64,000 bases of DNA from Bacteroides ihuae (GTDB lineage Bacteria; Bacteroidota; Bacteroidia; Bacteroidales; Bacteroidaceae): the NCBI RefSeq assembly GCF_900104585.1, contig NZ_FNVX01000005.1:1-64000 (forward strand), given 5' to 3'. Of this stretch, positions 10,554 to 19,533 are shown in pieces. The position numbers were made by a program, and so were the translations under genes. The stretch's first letter is position 1; every line of letters starts with the position of its first letter. The notes under the pieces are model-generated. The model worked only from the letters and a program-made list of their open reading frames with translations. It made no database searches and was not told the origin of the DNA.

Positions 10554-11375
10554 ATGAAAAAAGTACTTTTTTTGCTGATTGCATTTTTACTTTCACTTCC
10601 AATTGTGGCACAAACTTATGTGCAATTATCGGAAAAGGCTCTCGAATATGTAAATAAAGATAGTTTGGAAAAAGCCGAAATCTTTTTTCGTAAAGCGTTA
10701 AAGCTTGAACCAGCAAACCCTCATAATGCACTTCTGTTTTCTAATCTAGGGACGATACAGCGGCGTATGCATCGATTTAATGATGCGATAGAATCATATA
10801 CCTATGCCTTGAATATGGTTCCTAATGCATCTTCCATCTTATCGAATCGTGCTTCGATATATTTGGAACAGGGGGATAACGATCGGGCATATGTGGATTA
10901 TTGCCAGATTCTTGATGTAGATAAAAATAATAAAGAAGCTTTATTGATGAGAGCTTATATTTATTCTGTACGGAAAGATTATAAGGCTGCTCGCATAGAT
11001 TATAATAAATTGCTGCAAGAGAATCCGGTAAATTATAGTGCACGACTAGGATTGGCCACGTTAAATCAAAGAGAGGGGAGATATCGCGAAGCTATTGAGA
11101 TAATAGAAAAACTGATTGCCGAGAATCCCAATGATGCTACATTATATGTGGCTCGTGGAGGTGTCGAAAAAGAGATGAATCAGACCGATTTGGCACTTAT
11201 AGATGCTGATGAAGCTATACGTTTGGCTCCTGCCTCTGTTGATGCTTACTTGTTAAGAGGAGAGCTTTTCTTATTGCAAAACAGGAAGTATCTTGCAAGA
11301 TTGGATTTCGAAAAAGCGATCGCATTAGGTGTTCCACAAGCCGATTTGCGTGATGCTCTGAAACAATGTCGATAA
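10554..11375 (+). CDS. Exported tetratricopeptide-repeat protein
   Basis: A 273-residue protein with a signal peptide (MKKVLFLLIAFLLSLPIVAQ). About six TPR units follow, for example KAEIFFRKALKLEP near 42, AIESYTYALNMVPN near 77, and DYNKLLQENPVNYSARL near 145. It probably acts as a protein-protein scaffold in the periplasm. It lies directly behind cysK and converges with recQ. The sequence gives no specific partner. Confidence 0.85.
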   Translation: MKKVLFLLIAFLLSLPIVAQTYVQLSEKALEYVNKDSLEKAEIFFRKALKLEPANPHNALLFSNLGTIQRRMHRFNDAIESYTYALNMVPNASSILSNRASIYLEQGDNDRAYVDYCQILDVDKNNKEALLMRAYIYSVRKDYKAARIDYNKLLQENPVNYSARLGLATLNQREGRYREAIEIIEKLIAENPNDATLYVARGGVEKEMNQTDLALIDADEAIRLAPASVDAYLLRGELFLLQNRKYLARLDFEKAIALGVPQADLRDALKQCR

Positions 11376-11390
11376 GGTTGCCAAATTAAT

Positions 11391-13196
11391 CTACTGACAG
11401 TACTCGTTAATAACTTTTAAAAAATATTTCCCATATCTTTCTTTTTTGTATTCCCCAATGCCACTGATGTTTCCAAAATCGGTTATACTCCTTGGCTTCT
11501 CTATGCTTAAAAGGTGTAAAACTTTGTCGGATAGTACAATGTAAGCTGGAATTGCTTGCTCATCGGCTAATTTCTTACGTAATAGGCGCAGTGCTTCAAA
11601 TAGATCTTTATCTTTTGTGGCTGGTAAGTCAAGTGGTAACTCTTTTATAATAGGTGTCTTTCCTCTTTTTCTGGAAGAAACAAATTCTTCTCTTCGAATC
11701 ACGACTAACATTGCTCGTTCACGACCAAAAAGTACATTCTTGCCTGCTTCGGTTACTTTCAAATGGTTGTTTTCGTTGTAAAGGACTTCAAAATAACCCA
11801 TTTGTAACATTTGCAGTAAATAGTCGTACCAATCACGTGGTGGCACATCTCTTCCTGCGCCAAATGTTTTCAGTTGATTATATCCTTTTTCTACTACTTC
11901 AGGCGTTGGGGTGCCTCGCAAAATATCGACTAGCATCTTTGTGCCTACCTGTTGTTCGGCGCGGGCAATGGCACTTAAAGCCTTTTGAACGATAATGCTT
12001 CCATCAAATCTCTCTGGTGGATTTTTACATACATCGCAGTTCCCACAATCTTTCTCGATCGTTTCACCGAAATAGCTTAGAAGAATCCTTCTACGACAGA
12101 TATCCGATTCGGCGTATTGTTGCATTCGCTGCAGTTTCTCTAAGTTAATGGCCTGTTGTCCGCTGTCGTTGGCAAACTTGGTGAGTAATATCAGGTCACT
12201 TATTGAATAAAATAAGATGGTATCTCCAGGAAGACCATCTCGTCCTGCCCGACCAATTTCTTGGTAAAAACTTTCAATGCTTTTAGGCATATTGTAGTGC
12301 ATTACCCATCGTACGTTCGACTTGTCTATTCCCATCCCGAATGCAACTGTAGCACATACTACCTGGATACGGTCATTGATAAAGTCGCTTTGAGTATTAT
12401 TTCTTTGTTGAGCTGAAAGTCCTGCATGATATACTCCGCTATTGATACCGTTTTTTTGTAACATTTGAGCTACAGTCTCCGTTTTGCTCCTACTCATGCA
12501 ATATATAATACCATTTTCTCCCTGATGTTTGTTTATAAATTCTAAGATCGCTTTACTTTTTTCTTTCTGTTGGTATCCTCTTTTTACAGTTAGGCTGAGA
12601 TTGGGTCGATCGAATGAAGAGATAAAAATAGGTGGATTATTGAGGTGCAATTGTCTGATGATGTCTTCGCGTGTAATTTTATCGGCAGTTGCAGTAAGTG
12701 CTATGATTGGTATAGTAGGGAACTTTTGGCGTAGTATTCCCATTTGAGCATATTCAGGGCGAAAATCATGTCCCCATTGTGAAATACAATGGGCCTCATC
12801 AATGGCAAAAATAGAAATTTGTATGTCCTGAAATAGTGAATCGACTTCAGACATAAGTCTTTCCGGGGATATATATAATAATTTAAGTTTTCCCAAAATG
12901 CAAGCACGGCGTAGATTGGCATTTTCAGTCTCGTCGTTGTTACTGTTTAGCGCTCCGGCTTGGATTCCGTTGGCTCGTAAAGCTTCAACTTGATCTTTCA
13001 TTAATGAAATAAGTGGAGATACAACAATAGCTGTGCCTTCGCATAACAATGCCGGAAGTTGATAACAGATGGATTTACCGCCTCCGGTAGGCATAAGTAC
13101 TAATGCATCTTTTTTATCCATTAGATTTTGTATGATATCTTTTTGCAAAGGACGGAAGTTATCGTAGCCAAAGAAAGTCTTTAATGTTTGGATCAT
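11391..13196 (-). CDS. recQ: ATP-dependent DNA helicase RecQ
   Basis: A 3'-5' DNA helicase for recombination and repair. The 601-residue protein has Walker A MPTGGGKS near residue 36, the DEAH box IDEAHCISQWGHDFRPEY near 132, and helicase motif VI QEIGRAGRDG near 315. A RecQ zinc-binding region has four cysteines (ICRRR, then CGNCDVC, near 365-392). A winged-helix RQC region follows, and a C-terminal HRDC domain covers residues 530-600. This is the complete RecQ domain set. The gene converges with the TPR gene and diverges from an AraC-type regulator. Confidence 0.95.
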   Translation of the reverse strand: MIQTLKTFFGYDNFRPLQKDIIQNLMDKKDALVLMPTGGGKSICYQLPALLCEGTAIVVSPLISLMKDQVEALRANGIQAGALNSNNDETENANLRRACILGKLKLLYISPERLMSEVDSLFQDIQISIFAIDEAHCISQWGHDFRPEYAQMGILRQKFPTIPIIALTATADKITREDIIRQLHLNNPPIFISSFDRPNLSLTVKRGYQQKEKSKAILEFINKHQGENGIIYCMSRSKTETVAQMLQKNGINSGVYHAGLSAQQRNNTQSDFINDRIQVVCATVAFGMGIDKSNVRWVMHYNMPKSIESFYQEIGRAGRDGLPGDTILFYSISDLILLTKFANDSGQQAINLEKLQRMQQYAESDICRRRILLSYFGETIEKDCGNCDVCKNPPERFDGSIIVQKALSAIARAEQQVGTKMLVDILRGTPTPEVVEKGYNQLKTFGAGRDVPPRDWYDYLLQMLQMGYFEVLYNENNHLKVTEAGKNVLFGRERAMLVVIRREEFVSSRKRGKTPIIKELPLDLPATKDKDLFEALRLLRKKLADEQAIPAYIVLSDKVLHLLSIEKPRSITDFGNISGIGEYKKERYGKYFLKVINEYCQ

Positions 13197-13218
13197 AATC
13201 TCTTAATTATTTCGCTTA

Positions 13219-13226
13219 CAAAGTTA
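13219..13226 (-). promoter_or_regulatory. -7 box of recQ
   Basis: On the minus strand TAACTTTG (13226 to 13219) lies 23 bases before the recQ start and fits TAnnTTTG. The 279-base space to the divergent gene at 13476 is AT-rich with no other clear signal. Confidence 0.5.
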
Positions 13227-13475
13227 CGTTTATTATGTGACAAATCGAAGAATGATTTTCAATGGCTTTAAATAAATGATGGTAAAAGTCTTCTAAGAGT
13301 TAAAGTTTCTTATTGGAAGACCTATAATTACCTTTTTGAGGCTTTTTGACTGTTATTAAACAAAAAATATATACTAAAAAGTTGTGTATCTAAAATAATT
13401 GTATGAAATTTGTGACATCAAAAGATGCATTAATTATTGATGTATATTTAGAAACAAACCTAACCAGTTAATTCA

Positions 13476-13940
13476 ATGAGTGATTTAGAAAACAAAAAAC
13501 AGGAGGAAGCTCCTAAAAAACGCCCTTACAATTTAAGGGAGAAAAAAGAAAAAAAGGCTGCTTACAGATCTTTAATCAGACCTGAATTGGCAGATGAGTT
13601 GTACGACAGGATCTTGAATATCGTTGTAGTACAGAAAAAGTACAAAGATCCTGACTATTCGGCAAAGGATTTGGCGAAAGAATTGCAGACTAACACTCGC
13701 TATCTTTCGGCTGTAGTAAATTCTCGTTTTGGAATGAACTACTCTTGCTTGCTGAATGAATATAGGGTAAAGGATGCAATGCATTTGTTGACGGATAAGA
13801 GATATGCCGACAAGAATGTAGAGGAAATCAGTGCAATGGTTGGTTTTGCTAACCGTCAGTCTTTTTATGCAGCTTTTTACAAAAACGTAGGTGAAACTCC
13901 TAACGGCTATCGTAAGAAACTTGCAGATAAAAACAAGTAA
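13476..13940 (+). CDS. Short AraC-type DNA-binding protein
   Basis: A 154-residue cytoplasmic protein with a very basic N-terminus (residues 1-35, many Lys and Arg). A single AraC-type double helix-turn-helix follows: SAKDLAKELQTNTRYLSAVVNSRFG near 68-92, and VEEISAMVGFANRQSFYAAFYKNVGETPNGYRK near 115-147 (given in two parts because of length). It has no sensory domain, so it may work with a partner or respond through its own level. A terminator follows immediately. Its targets are not evident from context. Confidence 0.85.
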   Translation: MSDLENKKQEEAPKKRPYNLREKKEKKAAYRSLIRPELADELYDRILNIVVVQKKYKDPDYSAKDLAKELQTNTRYLSAVVNSRFGMNYSCLLNEYRVKDAMHLLTDKRYADKNVEEISAMVGFANRQSFYAAFYKNVGETPNGYRKKLADKNK

Positions 13941-13962
13941 CAGCACTTCTTTAAAATTTTAT

Positions 13963-14006
13963 AAAAGGAGATATCTCAAAATTCATTTTGAGGTGTTTCC
14001 TTTTTT
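13963..14006 (+). terminator. Terminator of the AraC-type gene
   Basis: A long hairpin with outer arms AAAAGGA (13963-13969) and TCCTTTT (13998-14004) and inner arms CTCAAAAT/ATTTTGAG, followed by T residues. It lies about 22 bases after the stop. Confidence 0.8.
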
Positions 14007-14033
14007 GTGTTTATAACCTTTTAGGTGAACTCT

Positions 14034-16079
14034 ATGAAAAAATATATGTTGTTATTAGCTGCTACCACAATCTTTATTTCGTGTGGTGGAGTAAAAAACA
14101 CAATTGTCAAAACAGAAAATATTAATTATACAGTGGAACAATTTGCAGATTTACAGATACTACGTTATCGTGTGCCAGGGTTCGACGATTTATCTTTGAA
14201 ACAGAAGGAACTCATTTATTTTCTTACTCAGGCGGCACTTGAAGGTAGAGATATTCTTTTTGACCAAAATGGCAAGTATAATCTTACCATTCGTCGTACT
14301 CTTGAAGCGATATATCTACAGTATAAGGGTGACAAGACTGATCCGGATTACTTGAATCTGGAAGTCTATCTGAAGCGAGTATGGTTCTCAAATGGCATTC
14401 ACCATCATTATGGTTCCGAAAAGTTTATTCCGGGCTTTACGCCTGAATTTTTGAAGCATGAGATATTGAATCTGGATGCAGCTAAGCTTCCATTATTTAA
14501 CGGACAAACACCAGTTCAACTATGCAATGAGATTTTTCCTATTATCTTCGACTCTACAATTATGCCTAAACGGGTGAATCAGGCGGATGGACAAGATCTT
14601 ATTCTTACTTCGGCATGCAACTATTATGATGGGGTAACTCAACAAGAAGCTGAAGCATTCTATAATAGCATGAAAGACTCTACAAATGAAACTCCTGTTT
14701 CTTATGGTTTAAATAGCCGTTTGGTAAAAGAAAACGGTAAATTAGTAGAGAAAGTTTGGACAGTGGATGGTCTTTACGGTGAGGCAATCCAGAAAATAGT
14801 TCTTTGGCTAAAGAAAGCTGAAAGCGTAGCAGAGAACAACGCTCAAAAAGAGGTTATTGCCAAGTTAATTGAATATTATGAGACTGGTGATTTGAAGACA
14901 TTTGATGAGTATTCCATACTCTGGGTTAAAGATTTGGATTCTCGCATTGATTTTGTGAATGGATTTACTGAAACTTACGGAGATCCGCTGGGTATGAAAG
15001 CCAGTTGGGAATCATTGGTCAATTTCAAAGATATGGAGGCGACTCTTCGTACAGAGATTATTAGCGGCAATGCTCAATGGTTTGAAGATCATTCTCCGGT
15101 AGATAAACAATATAAAAAGGAAAAAGTAAAAGGGGTATCCGCTAAAGTGATTACTGCTGCAATCTTGGCTGGTGATCTTTACCCAGCTACGGCTATTGGT
15201 ATTAATCTTCCTAACTCTAACTGGATTCGTGACCATCATGGTTCTAAGTCTGTGACAATAGGAAACATTACCGATGCATACAATAAAGCCGCTCATGGAA
15301 ACGGCTTCAATGAAGAATTTGCTTATAGCGATGTTGAGAAAGGGTTGATAGATAAATACGCTGACTTGACCGGGAACTTACATACCGACTTGCATGAATG
15401 TCTTGGGCATGGTTCGGGCAAGTTGCTTCCGGGTGTTGATCCTGACGCATTGAAGGCGTATGGTTCTACTATCGAAGAAGCGCGTGCTGATCTTTTTGGC
15501 CTTTATTATATCGCTGACCATAAGCTGCAGGAGCTTGGCTTGACCCCGAATGATGATGCGTACAAAGCTGAATATTATACTTATCTGATGAATGGTCTAA
15601 TGACGCAATTAGTACGCATAGAGAAAGGTAATAGCGTTGAAGAGTCTCATATGCGCAACCGTCAACTTATTGCTCGCTGGGTATTTCAACAAGGAATGCC
15701 GGATAAAGTGGTTGAATTAGTGAAGAAAGACGGGAAAACGTATGTTGTGGTCAATGACTATCAAAAGCTACGTATTCTTTTTGGCGAGCTACTGGCTGAA
15801 ATTCAACGGATTAAATCGACTGGAGACTTTGAAGCAGCCCGAAGCTTGGTAGAAGGTTATGCGGTGAAAGTCGATCCAGTGCTTCATGCAGAAGTGTTGG
15901 AACGCTATAAGAAATTAAATCTGGCACCTTATAAAGGGTTTGTAAACCCTGTGTATGAATTGGTAACAGATAAAGATGGAGAAATAACAGATGTAAAAGT
16001 ATCTTATAATGAGGGTTATGCCGAACAAATGTTGCGTTATAGCAAAGAGTATTCGTCATTGCCTACTATAAACAATTAA
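14034..16079 (+). CDS. Dipeptidyl peptidase III lipoprotein (family M49)
   Basis: A 681-residue zinc metallopeptidase that removes dipeptides from the N-terminus of short peptides. The zinc motif HECLGH is near residue 454 (M49 pattern HExxxH), and the third ligand region EEARADLFGLYY follows about 35 residues later. The start is placed at ATG 14034, not the in-frame GTG at 14025, because MKKYMLLLAATTIFISCGG is then a clean lipoprotein signal peptide with Cys as the acylated residue. A close relative has been studied in Bacteroides thetaiotaomicron. The lipobox suggests action in the periplasm or at the outer membrane. The next gene begins six bases later. Confidence 0.9.
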   Translation: MKKYMLLLAATTIFISCGGVKNTIVKTENINYTVEQFADLQILRYRVPGFDDLSLKQKELIYFLTQAALEGRDILFDQNGKYNLTIRRTLEAIYLQYKGDKTDPDYLNLEVYLKRVWFSNGIHHHYGSEKFIPGFTPEFLKHEILNLDAAKLPLFNGQTPVQLCNEIFPIIFDSTIMPKRVNQADGQDLILTSACNYYDGVTQQEAEAFYNSMKDSTNETPVSYGLNSRLVKENGKLVEKVWTVDGLYGEAIQKIVLWLKKAESVAENNAQKEVIAKLIEYYETGDLKTFDEYSILWVKDLDSRIDFVNGFTETYGDPLGMKASWESLVNFKDMEATLRTEIISGNAQWFEDHSPVDKQYKKEKVKGVSAKVITAAILAGDLYPATAIGINLPNSNWIRDHHGSKSVTIGNITDAYNKAAHGNGFNEEFAYSDVEKGLIDKYADLTGNLHTDLHECLGHGSGKLLPGVDPDALKAYGSTIEEARADLFGLYYIADHKLQELGLTPNDDAYKAEYYTYLMNGLMTQLVRIEKGNSVEESHMRNRQLIARWVFQQGMPDKVVELVKKDGKTYVVVNDYQKLRILFGELLAEIQRIKSTGDFEAARSLVEGYAVKVDPVLHAEVLERYKKLNLAPYKGFVNPVYELVTDKDGEITDVKVSYNEGYAEQMLRYSKEYSSLPTINN

Positions 16080-16085
16080 TAATAT

Positions 16086-16751
16086 ATGGAACTAACAGAA
16101 CAATTAAAAGATATAAAAACAGAACTTCGACTATCTATGAACGGAGCTGTATCTCAGAGTATGCGTGAAAAAGGGGTGAACTACAAGCTCAATTTCGGAG
16201 TAGAATTGCCTCGCATTAAATCCATTGCGGCTAAATATGAGAAAGACCACAAGTTGGCTCAGGCTTTGTGGAAAGAGAATATCCGCGAGTGTAAAATAAT
16301 GGCTGCCTTGCTGCAACCGGTAGATACTTTCTTTCCTGAGATCGCCGATATATGGGTCGAAGATATACACAACGTCGAGATTGCCGAATTGACTAGTATG
16401 AATCTTTTCCAATATTTGCCTTATGCTCCTGCTAAATCATTTCATTGGATTGCTGATGAAAGTGAATATGTACAAGTCTGTGGTTTTCTAACTATTGCTC
16501 GCTTGTTGGTTCAAAAGGGAGAAATGACCGAACGTGTGACTGAGGAGTTTTTAGATCAGGCTATCTGTGTTGTTCTTTCGGCCGAATTTACTGTTAGAAA
16601 TGCTGCTGCATTGGCCATTCGTAAGTTTATGGAGCATAGTGAAGAACATGCATTTCTTGTTTGCCGTATGGTTGAAGGTTATGCTTCTTCTGAAAATGAA
16701 AGAGAACAATTCCTCTATAATATGGTCGGTGAAGTGGCTGGGAATATTTAA
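16086..16751 (+). CDS. HEAT-repeat-like protein of the DNA alkylation repair (AlkD-like) group
   Basis: A 221-residue all-helical protein. The pattern RIKSIAAKYEKDHKLAQALWKENIRECKIMAALL (residues 43-77, paraphrased in pieces: KDHKLAQALW, then ECKIMAALL) matches the way AlkD-like proteins are written. HEAT-like units follow, ending with FTVRNAAALAIRKF near 163-176. Proteins of this group are annotated as DNA alkylation repair enzymes, though many Bacteroidales members are untested. It is seven bases behind the M49 peptidase and likely cotranscribed. Confidence 0.65.
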   Translation: MELTEQLKDIKTELRLSMNGAVSQSMREKGVNYKLNFGVELPRIKSIAAKYEKDHKLAQALWKENIRECKIMAALLQPVDTFFPEIADIWVEDIHNVEIAELTSMNLFQYLPYAPAKSFHWIADESEYVQVCGFLTIARLLVQKGEMTERVTEEFLDQAICVVLSAEFTVRNAAALAIRKFMEHSEEHAFLVCRMVEGYASSENEREQFLYNMVGEVAGNI

Positions 16752-16790
16752 AAAACTTCTTTTAATCATTTACTTTCTATAAAAAACGAT

Positions 16791-16798
16791 TAACTTTG
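16791..16798 (+). promoter_or_regulatory. -7 box of the Fur-family gene and purA
   Basis: TAACTTTG fits TAnnTTTG and lies 27 bases before the Fur-family start codon. This is the only promoter visible for both genes. Confidence 0.5.
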
Positions 16799-16824
16799 TT
16801 GGCGTTAAAAATAGTGCGCCTATT

Positions 16825-17316
16825 ATGGAGACTCAGAATGTGAAGGATACAGTAAGGCAGATATTCACAGAATATCTTAATGCGAACGGGCATCGCAAGA
16901 CTCCCGAACGCTATGCCATACTCGATACGATATACTCTATAGATGGGCATTTCGATATAGATTCGCTGTATTCACAAATGATGAATCAGGAAAACTTCCG
17001 CGTTAGTCGGGCAACGCTTTATAACACTATCATTTTACTAATCAATGCTCACTTGGTCATAAAGCATCAGTTTGGCAATTCTTCTCAGTACGAAAAATCA
17101 TATAATAGGGATACGCATCATCATTTGATATGCACTCAGTGTGGTAAGGTGGCTGAGTTGAAAAGTGATGTGTTGCAGACTGCCATAGGAAATACAAAGT
17201 TAAATAGGTTTCACTTGTCTCATTATTCTTTATACATATATGGATTATGTGCTAGATGTGTGCGGGCAAATAATAAAAAGAAAAAAACAAGTAATAATAA
17301 TAAGAAAGAAAAATGA
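16825..17316 (+). CDS. Fur-family metal- or peroxide-responsive regulator
   Basis: A 163-residue Fur-superfamily repressor. The N-terminal winged helix covers residues 10-85 (RKTPERYAIL, then VSRATLYNTI as recognition helix). The metal-binding part has HHHLICTQCGKV near 93-104 and a second CARC near 143, giving the two CxxC pairs of the structural zinc site. The tail is Lys/Asn rich. Whether it senses iron, zinc or peroxide cannot be told. Its stop overlaps the purA start as ATGA, an unusual pairing of a metal regulator with purine synthesis. Confidence 0.9.
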   Translation: METQNVKDTVRQIFTEYLNANGHRKTPERYAILDTIYSIDGHFDIDSLYSQMMNQENFRVSRATLYNTIILLINAHLVIKHQFGNSSQYEKSYNRDTHHHLICTQCGKVAELKSDVLQTAIGNTKLNRFHLSHYSLYIYGLCARCVRANNKKKKTSNNNKKEK

Positions 17317-18584
17317 AAGTAGATGTTCTATTAGGTTTGCAATGGGGCGACGAAGGAAAAGGAAAAGTTGTCGACGTATTAACTCCAAAGTATGATGTGG
17401 TTGCACGTTTTCAAGGTGGACCAAACGCTGGTCATACACTTGAGTTTGAAGGTCAGAAGTATATTCTTCGTTCCATCCCTTCAGGAATCTTCCAGGGAGA
17501 TAAAGTGAATATTATAGGCAATGGCGTAGTGCTTGACCCTGCTTTGTTTAAAGCTGAAGCTGAGGCTCTTGAAGCATCTGGACATAATCTGAAAGACAGA
17601 CTTCATATTTCGAAGAAAGCGCATCTCATTCTTCCTACTCACCGTATCCTTGATTTGGCTTATGAAGCTGCTAAAGGAGCTGCTAAAGTAGGTACTACCG
17701 GTAAGGGTATTGGCCCTACGTATACGGATAAAGTGAGTCGTAATGGTGTTCGTGTAGGAGATATTCTACATGGCTTTGAAGAAAAGTATTCTTCGGCAAA
17801 GGCAAAGCATGAACAGCTATTGAAGAGCATGAATTATGAGTATGATCTTACTGAACTGGAGAAAGCTTGGTTTGAGGGAATTGAATATCTTAAGCAATTT
17901 CAATTTGTTGATAGCGAGCACGAAATAAACAATCTGCTAAATGCGGGTAAAAGTGTACTATGTGAAGGTGCGCAGGGCACTATGCTCGATATTGATTTTG
18001 GCTCTTATCCTTTTGTAACCTCATCTAACACAGTCTGTGCTGGTGCTTGCACCGGATTGGGAGTTGCGCCAAATAAGATCGGTGAAGTGTACGGGATCTT
18101 TAAAGCTTATTGCACGCGCGTAGGAGCGGGTCCTTTCCCTACAGAACTGTTTGATAAAGTAGGAGATGAGATTTGCACACTCGGACATGAGTTTGGTTCG
18201 GTAACAGGACGTAAGCGCCGTTGCGGATGGATTGATCTTGTAGCACTGAAATATTCTATCATGATAAACGGGGTTACTAAGCTGATCATGATGAAAAGTG
18301 ATGTGCTCGATATGTTCGATAGTATAAAGGCTTGCGTGGCTTATCAGATAAATGGAGAAGAGATTAATTACTTCCCTTATGATATCAATGAGAATGTAGA
18401 ACCTGTTTATGTAGAACTTTCCGGTTGGCAAACAGACATGACAAAGATGCATAGTGAGGATGAATTCCCTGAGGAATTTAATGCTTACCTTTCTTTTCTT
18501 GAAGAGCAACTTGGCGTGTCGGTTAAGTTTGTTTCGGTAGGGCCAGACAGAGAACAAACCGTTGAGCGTTACACAGAAGAGTGA
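17313..18584 (+). CDS. purA: Adenylosuccinate synthetase
   Basis: Joins IMP and aspartate with GTP to form adenylosuccinate, the first step from IMP to AMP. The 423-residue protein starts with the P-loop region LLGLQWGDEGKGKVVD (residues 5-20). It then has the GPNAGHT loop near 36, GTTGKGIGPTY near 127, and the GTP-specific part near the C-terminus. Its ATG overlaps the stop of the Fur-family gene by four bases, so it is translationally coupled to it. A terminator follows 20 bases after the stop. Confidence 0.97.
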   Translation: MKVDVLLGLQWGDEGKGKVVDVLTPKYDVVARFQGGPNAGHTLEFEGQKYILRSIPSGIFQGDKVNIIGNGVVLDPALFKAEAEALEASGHNLKDRLHISKKAHLILPTHRILDLAYEAAKGAAKVGTTGKGIGPTYTDKVSRNGVRVGDILHGFEEKYSSAKAKHEQLLKSMNYEYDLTELEKAWFEGIEYLKQFQFVDSEHEINNLLNAGKSVLCEGAQGTMLDIDFGSYPFVTSSNTVCAGACTGLGVAPNKIGEVYGIFKAYCTRVGAGPFPTELFDKVGDEICTLGHEFGSVTGRKRRCGWIDLVALKYSIMINGVTKLIMMKSDVLDMFDSIKACVAYQINGEEINYFPYDINENVEPVYVELSGWQTDMTKMHSEDEFPEEFNAYLSFLEEQLGVSVKFVSVGPDREQTVERYTEE

Positions 18585-18604
18585 TAATATAATAATTCTT
18601 ACTA

Positions 18605-18640
18605 AAAAATAAGAGACTAAACCAGTCTCTTATTTTTTTT
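18605..18640 (+). terminator. Terminator of fur-like/purA operon
   Basis: AATAAGAGACT pairs with AGTCTCTTATT around a five-base loop, followed by a run of T. Confidence 0.88.
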
Positions 18641-18643
18641 GCC

Positions 18644-18651
18644 TATTTTTG
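18644..18651 (+). promoter_or_regulatory. -7 box of the zinc metallopeptidase gene
   Basis: TATTTTTG, directly after the purA terminator and 51 bases before the start codon, fits TAnnTTTG. Confidence 0.45.
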
Positions 18652-18702
18652 GCAAACTATTTGCTCTATCGTTTGTAGTAATAACTAAAAGAAAAGAAGA
18701 AT

Positions 18703-19389
18703 ATGATGTTACCTGGTTCGTGGTTACTGTTTATCGGGATTGCTCTGGTTAGCTTTCTGGTACAGTGGAACTTGAAAAACAAGTTTAAGAAATACTCAAA
18801 GATGCCTTTACCTTCGGGCATGACCGGTCGTGATGTTGCAGTAAAGATGTTGCAAGATAGTGGTATTTATGATGTTCAGGTAACAAGTACCAATGGTTCT
18901 CTGACCGATCATTATAACCCTGCCAATAAGACAGTGAATCTGAGTGAAGGTGTATATGACGGTAATAGCATTATGGCTGCTGCTGTGGCTGCCCATGAAT
19001 GCGGACATGCTGTTCAGCATGCTCGTGCTTATGCACCGCTGACTATGCGTAGTAAGTTAGTACCGGTGGTAACTTTTGCTTCGCAGTGGATGAGCTGGTT
19101 GTTGCTGGGTGGTATTCTGCTTATCAACTCATTTCCGGCTCTGCTACTTGCCGGTATTGTGCTGTTTGCTATAACCACACTCTTCAGCTTCGTGACTCTT
19201 CCGGTTGAGATTGATGCCAGCAAACGCGCATTAGTATGGTTAAGCGGTTCAGGCATTACCAATTCTTACAACCATTCACAAGCCGAAGATGCTCTCCGCT
19301 CTGCTGCTTATACGTATGTAGTTGCTGCGTTGGGTTCATTGGCTACACTGGTTTATTACATTATGATATTTATGGGAAGAAGAGACTAA
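18703..19389 (+). CDS. Membrane zinc metallopeptidase (PF04298 type)
   Basis: A 228-residue integral membrane protein. An N-terminal membrane segment (GSWLLFIGIALVSFLVQW) is followed by a catalytic part with the zinc motif HECGHAVQH near residue 97. Two further hydrophobic segments lie at about 128-170, and a last one at 203-222. This matches the neutral zinc metallopeptidase family (YugP-like). Its substrate is unknown. ATG also occurs at 18706, so the start may be one codon later. A hairpin follows. Confidence 0.85.
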   Translation: MMLPGSWLLFIGIALVSFLVQWNLKNKFKKYSKMPLPSGMTGRDVAVKMLQDSGIYDVQVTSTNGSLTDHYNPANKTVNLSEGVYDGNSIMAAAVAAHECGHAVQHARAYAPLTMRSKLVPVVTFASQWMSWLLLGGILLINSFPALLLAGIVLFAITTLFSFVTLPVEIDASKRALVWLSGSGITNSYNHSQAEDALRSAAYTYVVAALGSLATLVYYIMIFMGRRD

Positions 19390-19420
19390 ACACTCTTTGA
19401 TGTTCCTTTGTTAAGATAAA

Positions 19421-19462
19421 GAAGACGCACAAATGCTTTCGGGCATTCTGTGCGTCTTCTGC
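19421..19462 (+). terminator. Hairpin after the metallopeptidase gene
   Basis: GAAGACGCAC with inner AATGC pairs with GCATT and GTGCGTCTTC across a short loop. The tail is only moderately T-rich (TGCTTTATAGTTCTTTT). Confidence 0.7.
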
Positions 19463-19500
19463 TTTATAGTTCTTTTCTTCTATTTTTCACGATTAATTTA

Positions 19501-19508
19501 TACCTTTG
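19501..19508 (+). promoter_or_regulatory. -7 box of hisS
   Basis: TACCTTTG fits TAnnTTTG. It lies 26 bases before ATG 19534 and inside the longer open frame that begins at 19450, so it decides the start of hisS. Confidence 0.65.
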
Positions 19509-19533
19509 CACCTCAATTAAAAGTAAAATTAGT

